From Tranzscheliella williamsii (taxonomy: Eukaryota; Basidiomycota; Ustilaginomycetes; Ustilaginales; Ustilaginaceae), in NCBI GenBank assembly GCA_023212725.1, contig JALBYF010000033.1:1-64000 (forward strand): DNA of 64,000 bases, read 5' to 3'. Under the pieces are notes generated by a model, which saw only the letters and a list, made by a program, of their open reading frames with translations, searched no databases and was not told the origin of the DNA. Below are positions 34,801-43,147 of this stretch, piece after piece (the first letter of the stretch is position 1; the number at the start of each line of letters is the position of its first letter). The position numbers and the translations under genes were made by a program.

Positions 34801-37800
34801 TGCCGGAACGAGGCCCAGCCGCCAGGCTGGTGGACGCCATCGAAAGAAGCTTTGTCACCAACCCTAGCATGCTAGGGTTTGCTCCTCTCATTGCTTGCAT
34901 TGGCGGCGGCCAGGAACTTCTGGACCAGCTCAACCGCGCAGGACGGCAAGTGGAAGCTTTGCTGGCTGAACGCTGGATTCTCTCGTCGCTAAAGGTAGCT
35001 TCGCTCATAGTGTCCCGAAAAAGAGAGCACAACAACACCACGCTGCGTGAACTCTCGACCCTCCCACCCGAAACAGCCAAGAAGGCCGTATCGACAAAGA
35101 TGGATCTTGGCCTATTTGAACGCCTTTTCTTTGATCATACAATCGTTGCTTCTGGAGCGTCTCACGGGCCGAGCAGGACGTCGAACAGGATCGAGCTTGC
35201 CCATGCGGTCTTCAGCTATGTGCTCATACCAGCTTCTGACCAGATATGCACGAGCGCTGCACATCTCGTTACGGACATCCTTCGCTCTACTGCGTTCTTA
35301 TCAGTTGCTGGCAGGCAAATTCCAGGACTGATCGGTCATTTAGGCAGTCTGTCCGAACTTGAAGCCACCGTCGCCAGCTTAGTTGAACTCGTAGCGAGTC
35401 GGCGTCTAGACACCAACCTCCAAGTCGAAGTCTGGACCATGCTTGCTGCAATTGTGGAAACACAACCTGCGCTTGGCACGTTATTGCTTACCGGGCGTCA
35501 TTTAGCTAAAATCACCGAAAGTCGACTGGCATTAATGCCGGATGAGAAAGAGAGCAAAGCCGTAGCTCAGGTCAACTCGCCTTCAGCTTATGGCCAAGCA
35601 CTCAGTAGAACAGCACTTGACGTGGCCTCCGAGGTCGTTCTGACTTGGAAAGCGTTTGAGAGTGATGCGCGTCTCTTAGAAGCAGTGCTCCGCTTTCTGG
35701 ATGTCTCTTGGGCTCATGCTGCCGAGCACGTCGCTGCCTTCGATTTGATCCGCTGCAAAGCAGATTTCTTCGGTGCTCTGGTCGACATTATTGCAAGGAG
35801 CTCACCAATCCCATCGACGGCCGCTCACGCCTTTACCAGGGATGCCCTCGATTCCTCATCGGTACGTCACGAAGATGTAGCTGGCTACGCTTATTTCAAA
35901 ATGGCCCAAGCAAGAGCATTGCGTCTGTTGGAACGAGATATCCAGCTTGGTTGCCTCTTGAAGGAACAAGGCGAATCAGCGACCGGGAGCAAAGCTAGCT
36001 TAGACGCCTTTTTTGTCATTTTGACCAATGCTGAAAAGATGCTCGAAGCGATTGGAGCGAGCTTTGCAATGCCTTGTGATCCATCGCTCCATATTGGTCT
36101 AGAATCAAGACTAGCTGAGCTGTTCCCAACAATAAATTTGGACTCTATACGACATTCTGCCCGCAGGGACGACTTCGACACTGAGCGACGCTACGGAGAC
36201 GATTACCACTACAGCGTTGAGTCTTTCCGACACAAGGTGGAAGGACTGTTGAGCTCCATGGATCCTGACGCGCTCAGGGATCTGGGCGTCATTGAGGAAG
36301 CAAGCCTTGCCATCATCACCATCAACCTCGAATGGAGCTGCATCGACGCGCAGAACTCTTTGCTGCAGGCTTGGAACCAGTGTATGGAGTCAACAATGGG
36401 CCGTCTGGTTACCGAGGCGTTAGATACAAATCAGATGGTCACTTTAGAGAAGAGCGTCATTACAACATGGACGACACTTGCCACGATAGCTGCGGACGAG
36501 GGAAGGGAGGGTGAATTCGTGCGAGGAGTTCACTGGACGAGACTGACTTTACTCTCCACGCTCATGAAATTGGCTTGGGGATGCGATCACTTTTTCGAAA
36601 ACACGAGTGACGACATGGTAGTCCAGGCATCTACAATATGTGGTCGGCTTCTAGGACACCCCATTTTCCGGGTTGGGGATAGTCTCAGAGGCACGCTTTC
36701 ACCTCCCTTCCATCGCGAGGTCTTTCAAATGGCGCTTGTCTGTTTGCTTCGAGTATGCAAGTGGCTCAAAAAGACCCAGGCAATCGGCAAGCATAACAAA
36801 GAAACGACTGAACGGCGTCGGGCGCTAGACTCTGCCATTGATGTCTTCTGTCGACATACGATTCACGGACTCAGAATTCTGATGGAAAACGCGCTTTGGG
36901 CTTTGCGTGGTAAACCCTTGAATGTTGAGGTAATCAGATCACTCGACGACGATCTCGACACGCTTGTTGCCATATTCGAGATGTGCACTTGTCGTGACGT
37001 GGGAGCTGAAATAGGTGCTTGGCTGCCACTTCTACAAGAATCCCAACTGATACAGATCAGTGTCGACCTCCTCAGCCGAGCACCAGTGGTTCGTGTTGAC
37101 AACACTGTGACACCCGACGCCACAGTAAACCCCAATGGCGCTCATTATGTCGTCTTCATGAAGCCTTTACTCTCAATGCTTCTTTCTATTGCGTCACAAC
37201 CGGCCTCAAGTGAGCAACTCGCGTTGCAGGGAGCGGTGAACGCCTTGACAGCCAACACACTAAGCGATCCCTTGCAAGAAGGTACGGTGACAGCGCTGCT
37301 CCTATCTGGTGACCGTAATCCTACACACGAATGCTGGGTCATGATGATACGTATCGTCGTAGCTCTCATCGAGAACCTAGGGGGAAGCCCGGATGTGCAC
37401 AACTGGGCATCTGCGAGTGGCAATTTCATCGAAACGGACGTTCTTGGCTTTGTTCGAGTTTATCATCGGCAGGTTCAGCGCTCGCTGGGTCTTGATAAGA
37501 TTTATAGCCGTCTCGAACCGAGGGGTGTTGGCCTCTCCGTGCCAGACCAACCGGTCGATCCGAGCAATTTTGCCGATCAGTTCCTAAGCATTGGCCAGCT
37601 CGAAGAAATCGAGCTGGTTTCCAGGCTCTTCTATAGCTTGTCGCGAGCTGAGAGTGATGCTGTTTCAACATCACATCACTTACGACAGACGGAAAGGTTT
37701 GTCAGTTCTTCTGGTATTCAAGGCCTGGCCATGAAAGCTGTCTGCGTACTGCAGCCGCTTGTTCACCTCCTGCAGCATCCGAAGGAGCTCTGCATCCTGC

Positions 37801-38360
37801 TTGGGTGTGAGGATGAATCCCCAATCCAACTGGATCTGCAAAAAACGGCCGCAACGAAGATCCGCGATATTGTCTTCGTACTGTTGTCAGGTCTATGGAC
37901 ACACACTCGATGCAGTACGGTGCTTTGCCGCGAAGCAGAGGCCTGGCCCTCAACGAAGTCAGGATGTGCGCTTGTGCAGCCAACCACTAGGGCGATTACC
38001 CACTGCGCAGCCACTCTAGGCACTCTGTTGGACCTGGCTGCGTATCTGACTGACAATCTTAGGGACGCTAAGAAAACACTAGATGATGCAGATATTGTCA
38101 CCACGCACACGAGCATGTTGGAGCAATGTCTTGGTCTGGCAGCAAGTCAGACCGCCATCTGGGCGAGCGGCAAGTCGGAGGAAGACGACGAAGAAGTCCG
38201 ATTGGAGCACAGCGCCAGACAGGAGCTAGAAGCAGGTATATGTAGGGATCTTCTGTCCACTATCCGCCTGGCCGAAGATGTGACGACGGAAGGCGCTGAT
38301 AGTCTCTTCCAGGTGATCAGGATCTTCGTCGACACGAAGCTCAGCGGTGCCGCTTTTTAG
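31875..38360 (+). CDS. NUP188: Nuclear pore scaffold nucleoporin, Nup188 type
   Basis: Large helical-solenoid protein of the nuclear pore inner ring. A single uninterrupted frame gives 2161 aa. Evidence for Nup188 rather than Nup192: the N-terminal pattern (VSFRDIFEHLELS, LTDEQQRLCRDIVQTYGLSI), the block YFEERMYLLRTISSLIR, REQFGVLEIFFLLFYGR and SHLLILIGIELLNLE, and a beta-rich insertion at about residues 635-690 (YRIVRPVRIPGTQVRLAPGT) that looks like the SH3-like domain inserted in the Nup188 N-terminal solenoid. The rest is leucine-rich alpha-helical sequence to the C-terminus. At 2161 aa it is longer than yeast (1655) and human (1749) Nup188. The choice between Nup188 and Nup192/205 is made from memory of motifs and is less certain than the general assignment. 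No introns. Confidence 0.78.
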   Translation: MVEPSSVTSPSHTKAVQNVTGSASSAGSNMFVSFRDIFEHLELSRQQFSSDEIQSLLTHRKEKLKSCFQPFPPASEQLDTDAFTPPKTLKLADGLAQPLTDEQQRLCRDIVQTYGLSIEDAFIQLKTFLLSESKDNGISLPSTSRISSATTPVKVAYSKRRGTNSRPLTTSQHGQAQTFNELLDSFNVFYFEERMYLLRTISSLIRITEDSQHRYFTLAQTTLALFVDEAFANQCLKRFQDLVHLPLPDSIRRQPRYSTLWAKQILREQFGVLEIFFLLFYGRLSPSPASVLNFLRTVQQTEVGRRQANLGFFDDEASETMTCISHLLILIGIELLNLEEVMDGLDLSTLPDLSILQDASSLEEALNLLENTGVDAMQSPILLAWSLVLHRLDDALFFLNEQADADVPYPLSQRFAQLSDVVRTEDAGPRVWRRVAQAAFAPEMHLFETMMSILASPLLTSSNGASTPAIAGPSALAYRAVFKGLLLSITELVRPEYLPDFDALVGLWEATFGSGIALQLSPMAIEGVAALCDQFWQIDSRYESRCATLDTARRRWPVSFRPLVRLTKALSGHARVDALTAWPSLLNGTPRSEAEERAGSAVFEFLANLATFAQVLPIGANAPGAPFETMEGGDYTSVTYRIVRPVRIPGTQVRLAPGTTGSTISELGKSPVIVVWSPIQPTSAWKLMRDVLSSFPPPLPGQADTGADAKVFEDDQTVLDFERLAPAESTAAWEEVASEILDLFTSLISTSPKLAWTVLAHLEGRDIVIDDSSLDLEPDDLERMQQEKQELARAKNLSVISLSLLSHALFASPINSKMVQSANRLLSVLLPYESEAIWQELRSSNILLGSPGALPYLSQGHGDSTSNPVSSTLLAHEVSRASYGGLLSMLDLHIVLFRDLQRSYSTWSNEILTMRVEVLLRSLSWVFESVWPEFQGWRYKQQADRLEIGRKCTTLLEIVLSEQSWQLAQTPQRDFVPERGPAARLVDAIERSFVTNPSMLGFAPLIACIGGGQELLDQLNRAGRQVEALLAERWILSSLKVASLIVSRKREHNNTTLRELSTLPPETAKKAVSTKMDLGLFERLFFDHTIVASGASHGPSRTSNRIELAHAVFSYVLIPASDQICTSAAHLVTDILRSTAFLSVAGRQIPGLIGHLGSLSELEATVASLVELVASRRLDTNLQVEVWTMLAAIVETQPALGTLLLTGRHLAKITESRLALMPDEKESKAVAQVNSPSAYGQALSRTALDVASEVVLTWKAFESDARLLEAVLRFLDVSWAHAAEHVAAFDLIRCKADFFGALVDIIARSSPIPSTAAHAFTRDALDSSSVRHEDVAGYAYFKMAQARALRLLERDIQLGCLLKEQGESATGSKASLDAFFVILTNAEKMLEAIGASFAMPCDPSLHIGLESRLAELFPTINLDSIRHSARRDDFDTERRYGDDYHYSVESFRHKVEGLLSSMDPDALRDLGVIEEASLAIITINLEWSCIDAQNSLLQAWNQCMESTMGRLVTEALDTNQMVTLEKSVITTWTTLATIAADEGREGEFVRGVHWTRLTLLSTLMKLAWGCDHFFENTSDDMVVQASTICGRLLGHPIFRVGDSLRGTLSPPFHREVFQMALVCLLRVCKWLKKTQAIGKHNKETTERRRALDSAIDVFCRHTIHGLRILMENALWALRGKPLNVEVIRSLDDDLDTLVAIFEMCTCRDVGAEIGAWLPLLQESQLIQISVDLLSRAPVVRVDNTVTPDATVNPNGAHYVVFMKPLLSMLLSIASQPASSEQLALQGAVNALTANTLSDPLQEGTVTALLLSGDRNPTHECWVMMIRIVVALIENLGGSPDVHNWASASGNFIETDVLGFVRVYHRQVQRSLGLDKIYSRLEPRGVGLSVPDQPVDPSNFADQFLSIGQLEEIELVSRLFYSLSRAESDAVSTSHHLRQTERFVSSSGIQGLAMKAVCVLQPLVHLLQHPKELCILLGCEDESPIQLDLQKTAATKIRDIVFVLLSGLWTHTRCSTVLCREAEAWPSTKSGCALVQPTTRAITHCAATLGTLLDLAAYLTDNLRDAKKTLDDADIVTTHTSMLEQCLGLAASQTAIWASGKSEEDDEEVRLEHSARQELEAGICRDLLSTIRLAEDVTTEGADSLFQVIRIFVDTKLSGAAF

Positions 38361-38635
38361 CAAGCGAGAACACACTTCGACATCGTAATACCTCCCTTAC
38401 GGGCGCCTTGCAGAATCGTAATCTAAACAACATGATGAAACAGCATCGTAGCCTGTTCTCCGAGATGCCAAGCCTTCGGCTGTGTTGGTGGTTTCCATGG
38501 ACTTTAGGTGCGACTCACATGTCACCATGAAAGCCTCTTTCGATGCAGAGCGGCTTGTCCATAATTAGGATGCGTGATTTACATTTTGATTTGGACGCGC
38601 CACCTAGGACTCGAGTTCCGTAGGACTCCCCGAAA

Positions 38636-38650
38636 GCCACCGCCCCCTGC
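38636..38650 (+). repeat. Dispersed block copy 1 (GCCACCGCCCCCTGC)
   Basis: Related blocks recur at 39765-39790, 40781-40804 and 41610-41634, the last three followed by TA(T/C)GA(G/C)TCAT. Copy 4 is identical to copy 1 over 16 bases. Confidence 0.7.
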
Positions 38651-38691
38651 TTGAAAGTCGTGAACATGAATGAATCACGATTATAGGATTG

Positions 38692-38720
38692 ATCGCTACC
38701 TAGTGTGACTAGGTAGCGAT
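38692..38720 (+). repeat. Perfect inverted repeat, 13-bp arms
   Basis: ATCGCTACCTAGT, spacer GTG, then ACTAGGTAGCGAT. A perfect 29-bp hairpin-capable palindrome. Confidence 0.97.
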
Positions 38721-38791
38721 GTGTCAGTGCGATGTGAGGTCGGTTGCAAATGCAACACCCCACCGGGCAATGAGGGGCGATGATATATGTA

Positions 38792-38838
38792 TGAACCACA
38801 CTTTTCCCTAGATGAACCACAATCTCCCGATGCGAAAC
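38792..38838 (+). repeat. Inverted repeat arm A, 47 bp
   Basis: Reverse complement of 39162-39208 with 45 of 47 bases identical by eye. Similarity continues outward on both sides over ATATCATCGCCC after a small indel. The two arms enclose about 323 bp without a coding frame. Confidence 0.93.
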
Positions 38839-39161
38839 TAAGATCGAACTGGCTCTTTCATGCGTCTGAAACCTCGGAATGTGAGCTGGTAGATGCGAAT
38901 CTTGACCGCCTGGCGCACGCTACTAACAATCTGGGCCTGTTGCCCGTCGTACATACTGGACTTCTCTATTCATGATTGTTTAGTACTCAAGCAAGCACAA
39001 TACCAAGACAATATCAAGTCATCGCTGTCCTTCCACTCAGTTTGTGATGCTCTGCTGCACCGAAGTACCTCGCTGGAAGAGCATATGATCTTGGTGGTCT
39101 CTCAAAAGATGAGCTAAACACAGACCACAGCAGTAGGGAGAATATGTTAGATTGGGTTCCA

Positions 39162-39208
39162 GTTTCGCATCGGGAGATTGTGTTTCATCTAGGGAAAAGC
39201 GTGGTTCA
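39162..39208 (-). repeat. Inverted repeat arm B, 47 bp
   Basis: Partner of 38792-38838. It starts GTTTCGCATCGGGAGATTGT and ends GTGGTTCA. Together the arms give a 417-bp structure like a non-autonomous DNA transposon or a remnant of two opposed copies of one element. Confidence 0.93.
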
Positions 39209-39587
39209 AATATCATCGCCCGGCAATGGATCGGAGGAAGTTATAGTGCATGCCAGCGTGAACTTCCGTGTTGTTTTTCGCAGGAGCTCTCCAAACCTGC
39301 CGTATGACATCGTGGACATAATCATGATTCGTGGTTTATGATTATTTGATCTAGGCGGTTCAATCATAATCCAACACCTTTAGGGAGTTTGAATTTGGAC
39401 ATGGGCCGCAGGATTTATGGTCTAAATCTGGCTTATGATCTCCCGGGGATCTCTTCGCCTCTCATAACCTTGACCCTTGACTTAAGCCTCATGACTGATA
39501 AAATCCCTGGTCGTAACTATGAAATCCGACCAAGGAAGCTTTGACATTTATGCTGCATGATTCAGATTCATTTTCATAGCAGGGGGT

Positions 39588-39751
39588 CTCAGGCTCCGAA
39601 GGGAACCTTCCCCTATATATTCCCCTAGGAATATTCCCCTAGGCCTCCTGAACTCCGAGCATTGCATAGGGGAAAGACTTCCCACAAGAACTCATATGGC
39701 ATGTTTGGTTCACACTCATCAATGCGAAGGTGTCTTACAGAGTTCTACGGG
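39588..39751 (+). repeat. Diverged dispersed repeat, copy 1
   Basis: Aligns by eye with 40986-41137. Best-conserved parts are CCCACAAGAACTCA, GTTCACA, TCAATG.GAAGG and CTACGGG. Directly followed by the second GCCACG-CCCCC block. Confidence 0.75.
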
Positions 39752-39812
39752 AAGTTTTTGGGAAGCCACGCCCCCGGCTACGAGTCATACTCATAAGTGC
39801 AGCCTGCGTTGT

Positions 39813-39828
39813 GTAACCCGCGGGTTAC
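39813..39828 (+). repeat. Perfect 16-bp palindrome
   Basis: GTAACCCGCGGGTTAC. Confidence 0.95.
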
Positions 39829-39994
39829 GCAGATGGCGTGCTTAAGCACACCTGGAACAACGCCCCGAGACGGGACATCTGCGAAAGCCCTGGGATAGCC
39901 TGAGCGCGTTTTCCTGCTATAAAATACGAGTTCTGAGCTACGAATCCTGAACCATGAATTAAGCATATCATGTATGTACCAAAAGTCTTAGAGT

Positions 39995-40012
39995 CATAAA
40001 TCATGATTTATG
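39995..40012 (+). repeat. Perfect 18-bp palindrome
   Basis: CATAAATCATGATTTATG, centred on the TCATGA word that is over-represented in the island. Confidence 0.95.
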
Positions 40013-40019
40013 GACCTTG

Positions 40020-40053
40020 TATTTCCAGAAGAAGGGTATTTCCAGAAGAAGGG
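40020..40053 (+). repeat. Tandem duplication, 17-bp unit
   Basis: TATTTCCAGAAGAAGGG twice without change, immediately after the 18-bp palindrome; looks like a recent slippage or filler event. Confidence 0.95.
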
Positions 40054-40270
40054 TTTTTCTGTTGTGGTTTATGATTGAGGATCCACTTATGACTCATATA
40101 AGGGCCGGTTGGCTTCCTTAAGAACTTTTCCCGTAGAACTTCTAGACTCTTAGGAATGTTTTTGGCTTTATCATAGAACTTCTTGCGTGAAGAACTTTCC
40201 GTAGAAGTTGCGACAGAACAAATCCTTAAGGGGGGATGGGCTCGTCGGGAAAGCTTCCCCTTAGGAGTAC

Positions 40271-40290
40271 GGGGGGAAATTTTTCCCCCC
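40271..40290 (+). repeat. Inverted repeat GGGGGGAAA / TTTCCCCCC
   Basis: 9-bp arms with a 2-nt centre. Confidence 0.9.
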
Positions 40291-40820
40291 GACCCGCCAG
40301 GACTTCAAGGGGAATTTCTTCCACCTGGTACTCCCTAGGACTAAAAAGTTCAACGGTCTTACACTCACACCACCGATACAATCATGAATACCTCGAGCCA
40401 CGTGAGCGCAGGTTGTGGGATAGTGATTAGTGGCCTGAACTTCGCGCGGAGTATGACTTCTAGGGAGGGGTTTCCTTCTATTCCGCCCGGACGAGCCATA
40501 AGTCCACTCGGGTCATGTGACTCACAATCATCCATGAATTCATGATCTTTATTACGCTGGAGTCATGAGTTGGCCATCTCCCGAGATTATTTTTTGAACC
40601 CTTAAATTCTTAGGAACTTCTTGCTTACCTACGCTCAGCCAAAAAAGCAGTTTTCGGGCGTATAATCATGAATATGTCAGTATATAAGTCGATGGGACTG
40701 GGGGAAATTCCGGTACTATTCCGTATGACTGCTAGAGGACGTTTTCGCCTCTTCCCGCTAGGGGAAGTTTTACCCCGGACCCCCAAACCCCCTGCTATGA
40801 CTCATCTTCCCCAACCATGA

Positions 40821-40834
40821 ATTATGATCATAAT
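40821..40834 (+). repeat. Perfect 14-bp palindrome
   Basis: ATTATGATCATAAT; another perfect palindrome, CATGAATTCATG, lies at 40533-40544. Confidence 0.93.
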
Positions 40835-40985
40835 ACATGAGAGGTAACCCCTTTTTTGGCAGCGCTGGACCCTGGTTTCGAAATCGCTGATGTACCCCTT
40901 GCCCGGTGCCTCGTCCTTCGCCACCAATCGTGATGACCTCAGCGTGTTAAGCGATGCTGCCCGGCATTCATCTAGAGCTATGAGT

Positions 40986-41137
40986 CGCAGGGGAAGGGAA
41001 AACCTCCAGTAGGACTCCTAGGGGGAATACTTCCCTCTTGGACCTCTAGCGTTGCCTAGGGAAAAATCTTTCCCACAAGAACTCAGAAAGCGTGTTAGGT
41101 TCACATACGTCAATGGAAGGGTTACCATACTACGGGG
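40986..41137 (+). repeat. Diverged dispersed repeat, copy 2
   Basis: Partner of 39588-39751, same orientation, about 1.4 kb apart. It lacks the GCCACG block directly downstream, so one end of the homology is placed near the CTACGGG word. Confidence 0.75.
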
Positions 41138-41925
41138 GTTGATATAATCACGCCATATTCTTATGGAATCACGCATTTACCCGATAGCGATCGCGCACAA
41201 CCCAATTCACGGGCTGTTACTCAAATGTAACATCAAACTTGTGATGACTAGGCGTGAACATGCGATATCGACAGAGTACGTGAACAAGGAGCATGATGCT
41301 TTCAAGAGTCAAAGACTCTCTCGCATGACCCTCCGCGGTAACCAAGTGACGTCCCGGTTGTATCGATGAGTTGCTGTTCAAAGCCATGTAGGAGATCATA
41401 TTTCTTGTTCCAGATGAGATCTCACCGCGCTGGATCGGAAATTTGCTTGATTTCATAAAAACATACCGTGAGTATATCAACGCCCCATACTAATTCCAAC
41501 GCAGCGACTGTAAGATCGACGACAAGGGGGTGGGAGGACGCAGCGATGGTGTGTGAGGTCAGGTATGGTCGCCGTGAGAGGCGAAGGTCCGGAAAGGGGA
41601 AAGAGAGGAGCCACCGCCCCCTGCTATGAGTCATGAGTACGGCTGTTGCGCTCCTGCTCACCGTGCTTAGCATCTTTTTTGAGTATTCAGTCGTGCGAAA
41701 CGTAAGTGTGAGTGAAGTCACACAGTCACAAGTCTCCACAACGGATGCCACGCCCACCATGATTACGTAAGCTATATGCAGCTTCGTCCTTGTGACAACT
41801 TGTGACTGTTGAGATAATGGATCGGGCTACCTTCACGACCTTGACATTCTCTTGAAGGGCCACTTACTTCAAGTGTGATAAGTACTCAGAATACAGGAAC
41901 GAAAGCGAAGAAGACACAAACGGAC

Positions 41926-42753
41926 ATGACCAAGAAAAAGAGAAGAACGCCACAGTTTGAAGCCTGGTGTTGGTATTGCGAGTGAGTCCACCAGCCAACG
42001 TATAGCATGCATGGGCCCATAGTTCTCGTACTGACTGAGCAACTCTGTCCCGTGGTTCCGACCTGATGTATCTCTAGCCGAGAGTTCGAAGACGAGAAGG
42101 GCAAGTATAGCAGCGGATTGTTTTCCCGGGAAGGATCAGTACAGAATAAGCTGACTTGGATCTTCTTTACCTTCGCACAGTGCTCTTGCAACATCAGAAG
42201 TCTAAGCACTACCGATGCCCGCAATGCCCGAGAAGACTCAACACGGCTGGAGGCCTTGCTGTACATCTTACACAAGTGCATAAGGCGGAGCCAGATCGGT
42301 AAGCAGACTGCAGTTCAATAGACATGTTCGGAGGTCTAATACCATACCTTTTCTGGTTCGGATTGGTACCGAAATAGGATTGAAAACACTCTGCCGGGAC
42401 GAGACTCCTTCGAAGTCGAGATCTACGGGATGGCAGGTATACCAGAGAAGGACTTAGAGGGATGGATGTCGAGACGGGCGACCCAGAAAGCAGAAGGAAA
42501 CCTGACCGCACAGACGAAAAGACCAAGAATTGAGAAGCTGGTGCTGTCGAGAGAGCAACTACGTATACAGCTTGAAGCTCACAAGGCTCTGATGAGTGGC
42601 AGGACGCCTCTGCCAGGCCTAGGTCAGGTGCCAGGATTCCCTCCCCCCGGCGCATACTCGTTTCCTCCACCCCCATTGACCGGAGGTCCACCAACGGTGT
42701 CTCGACCCCTTCCTCCTCCCGGTTTCAAGCCGCCTTCGACATCCACCGCGTGA
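41926..42753 (+). CDS. BuGZ/ZNF207-like C2H2 zinc finger protein
   Basis: Homologue of animal ZNF207/BuGZ, a spindle- and splicing-associated protein. Four exons, 41926-41981, 42078-42100, 42181-42298 and 42378-42753, give 190 aa. The N-terminus [20 protein letters not shown] leads into two C2H2-type fingers (CWYC...HQKSKH, CPQC...HLTQVH), then [23 protein letters not shown], which matches the conserved segment after the fingers. The remaining C-terminus is Pro/Gly-rich (low complexity). Intron 2 (42101-42180) starts with GCAAGT, so it is a GC-AG intron; no GT donor nearby keeps the frame and the conserved [10 protein letters not shown]. The GLEBS motif that binds Bub3 in the animal protein is not visible, and the protein is much shorter than the human one. 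The family call is strong. Confidence 0.9.
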
Positions 42754-43147
42754 CAGGTTCATCGCATGCCTATACGCTCGCGACGAAAGTGGTGCGATGC
42801 CACTGACGAAGAAAACCGAAGCTAGCATTTCAGACCACCAAGCCTCTGCGTTTGTTTGCACTCAGTGTTGAAGATTTGAGACAGTATGATTCTGAGTATT
42901 CACCTCAGCGCGCTGACGGTGCTTGTGCTTGCCAGAGCGTGCTCTCTGCGGCACTTCGACAAATAAAGCAATTACAACGTATGAGCCATGGCAAGCACCA
43001 GCACCATAGGTGTGAAGCCAGTCGCTCTATTGCACAGTTATCTAGATCGGGCATGGTGGTGTTGTCGGAGACATTTTTATCAAGCGTCACTGATACGACA
43101 ACACGAAAAGCGATGCAGAGGACAAGGGTCTGTGCCCTAGGCCGAGG
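42754..43147. other. Intergenic, convergent 3' flanks
   Basis: Spacer between BuGZ-like and nucleotide-sugar transporter stop codons. Nothing recognised. Confidence 0.5.

Larger units (their letters stand above)
38361..41925. other. Gene-free repeat and palindrome island, 3.5 kb
   Basis: No coding frame of any credibility. The sequence is more AT-rich than the flanks. It carries many TCATGA/ATGATT words, several perfect palindromes, one pair of 47-bp inverted repeats, one pair of diverged direct repeats of about 150 bp, and four occurrences of a GCCACCGCCCCCTGCT-like block, three of them followed by GAGTCAT or GACTCAT. The likely explanation is decayed transposable elements, but no transposase or reverse transcriptase remnant is readable. 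See the separate repeat entries. Confidence 0.75.

Noticed and set aside
38361..41925. Transposase or reverse transcriptase remnant in the repeat island
   Set aside because: Looked for in all frames; only short frames without catalytic motifs, so no element class is assigned.
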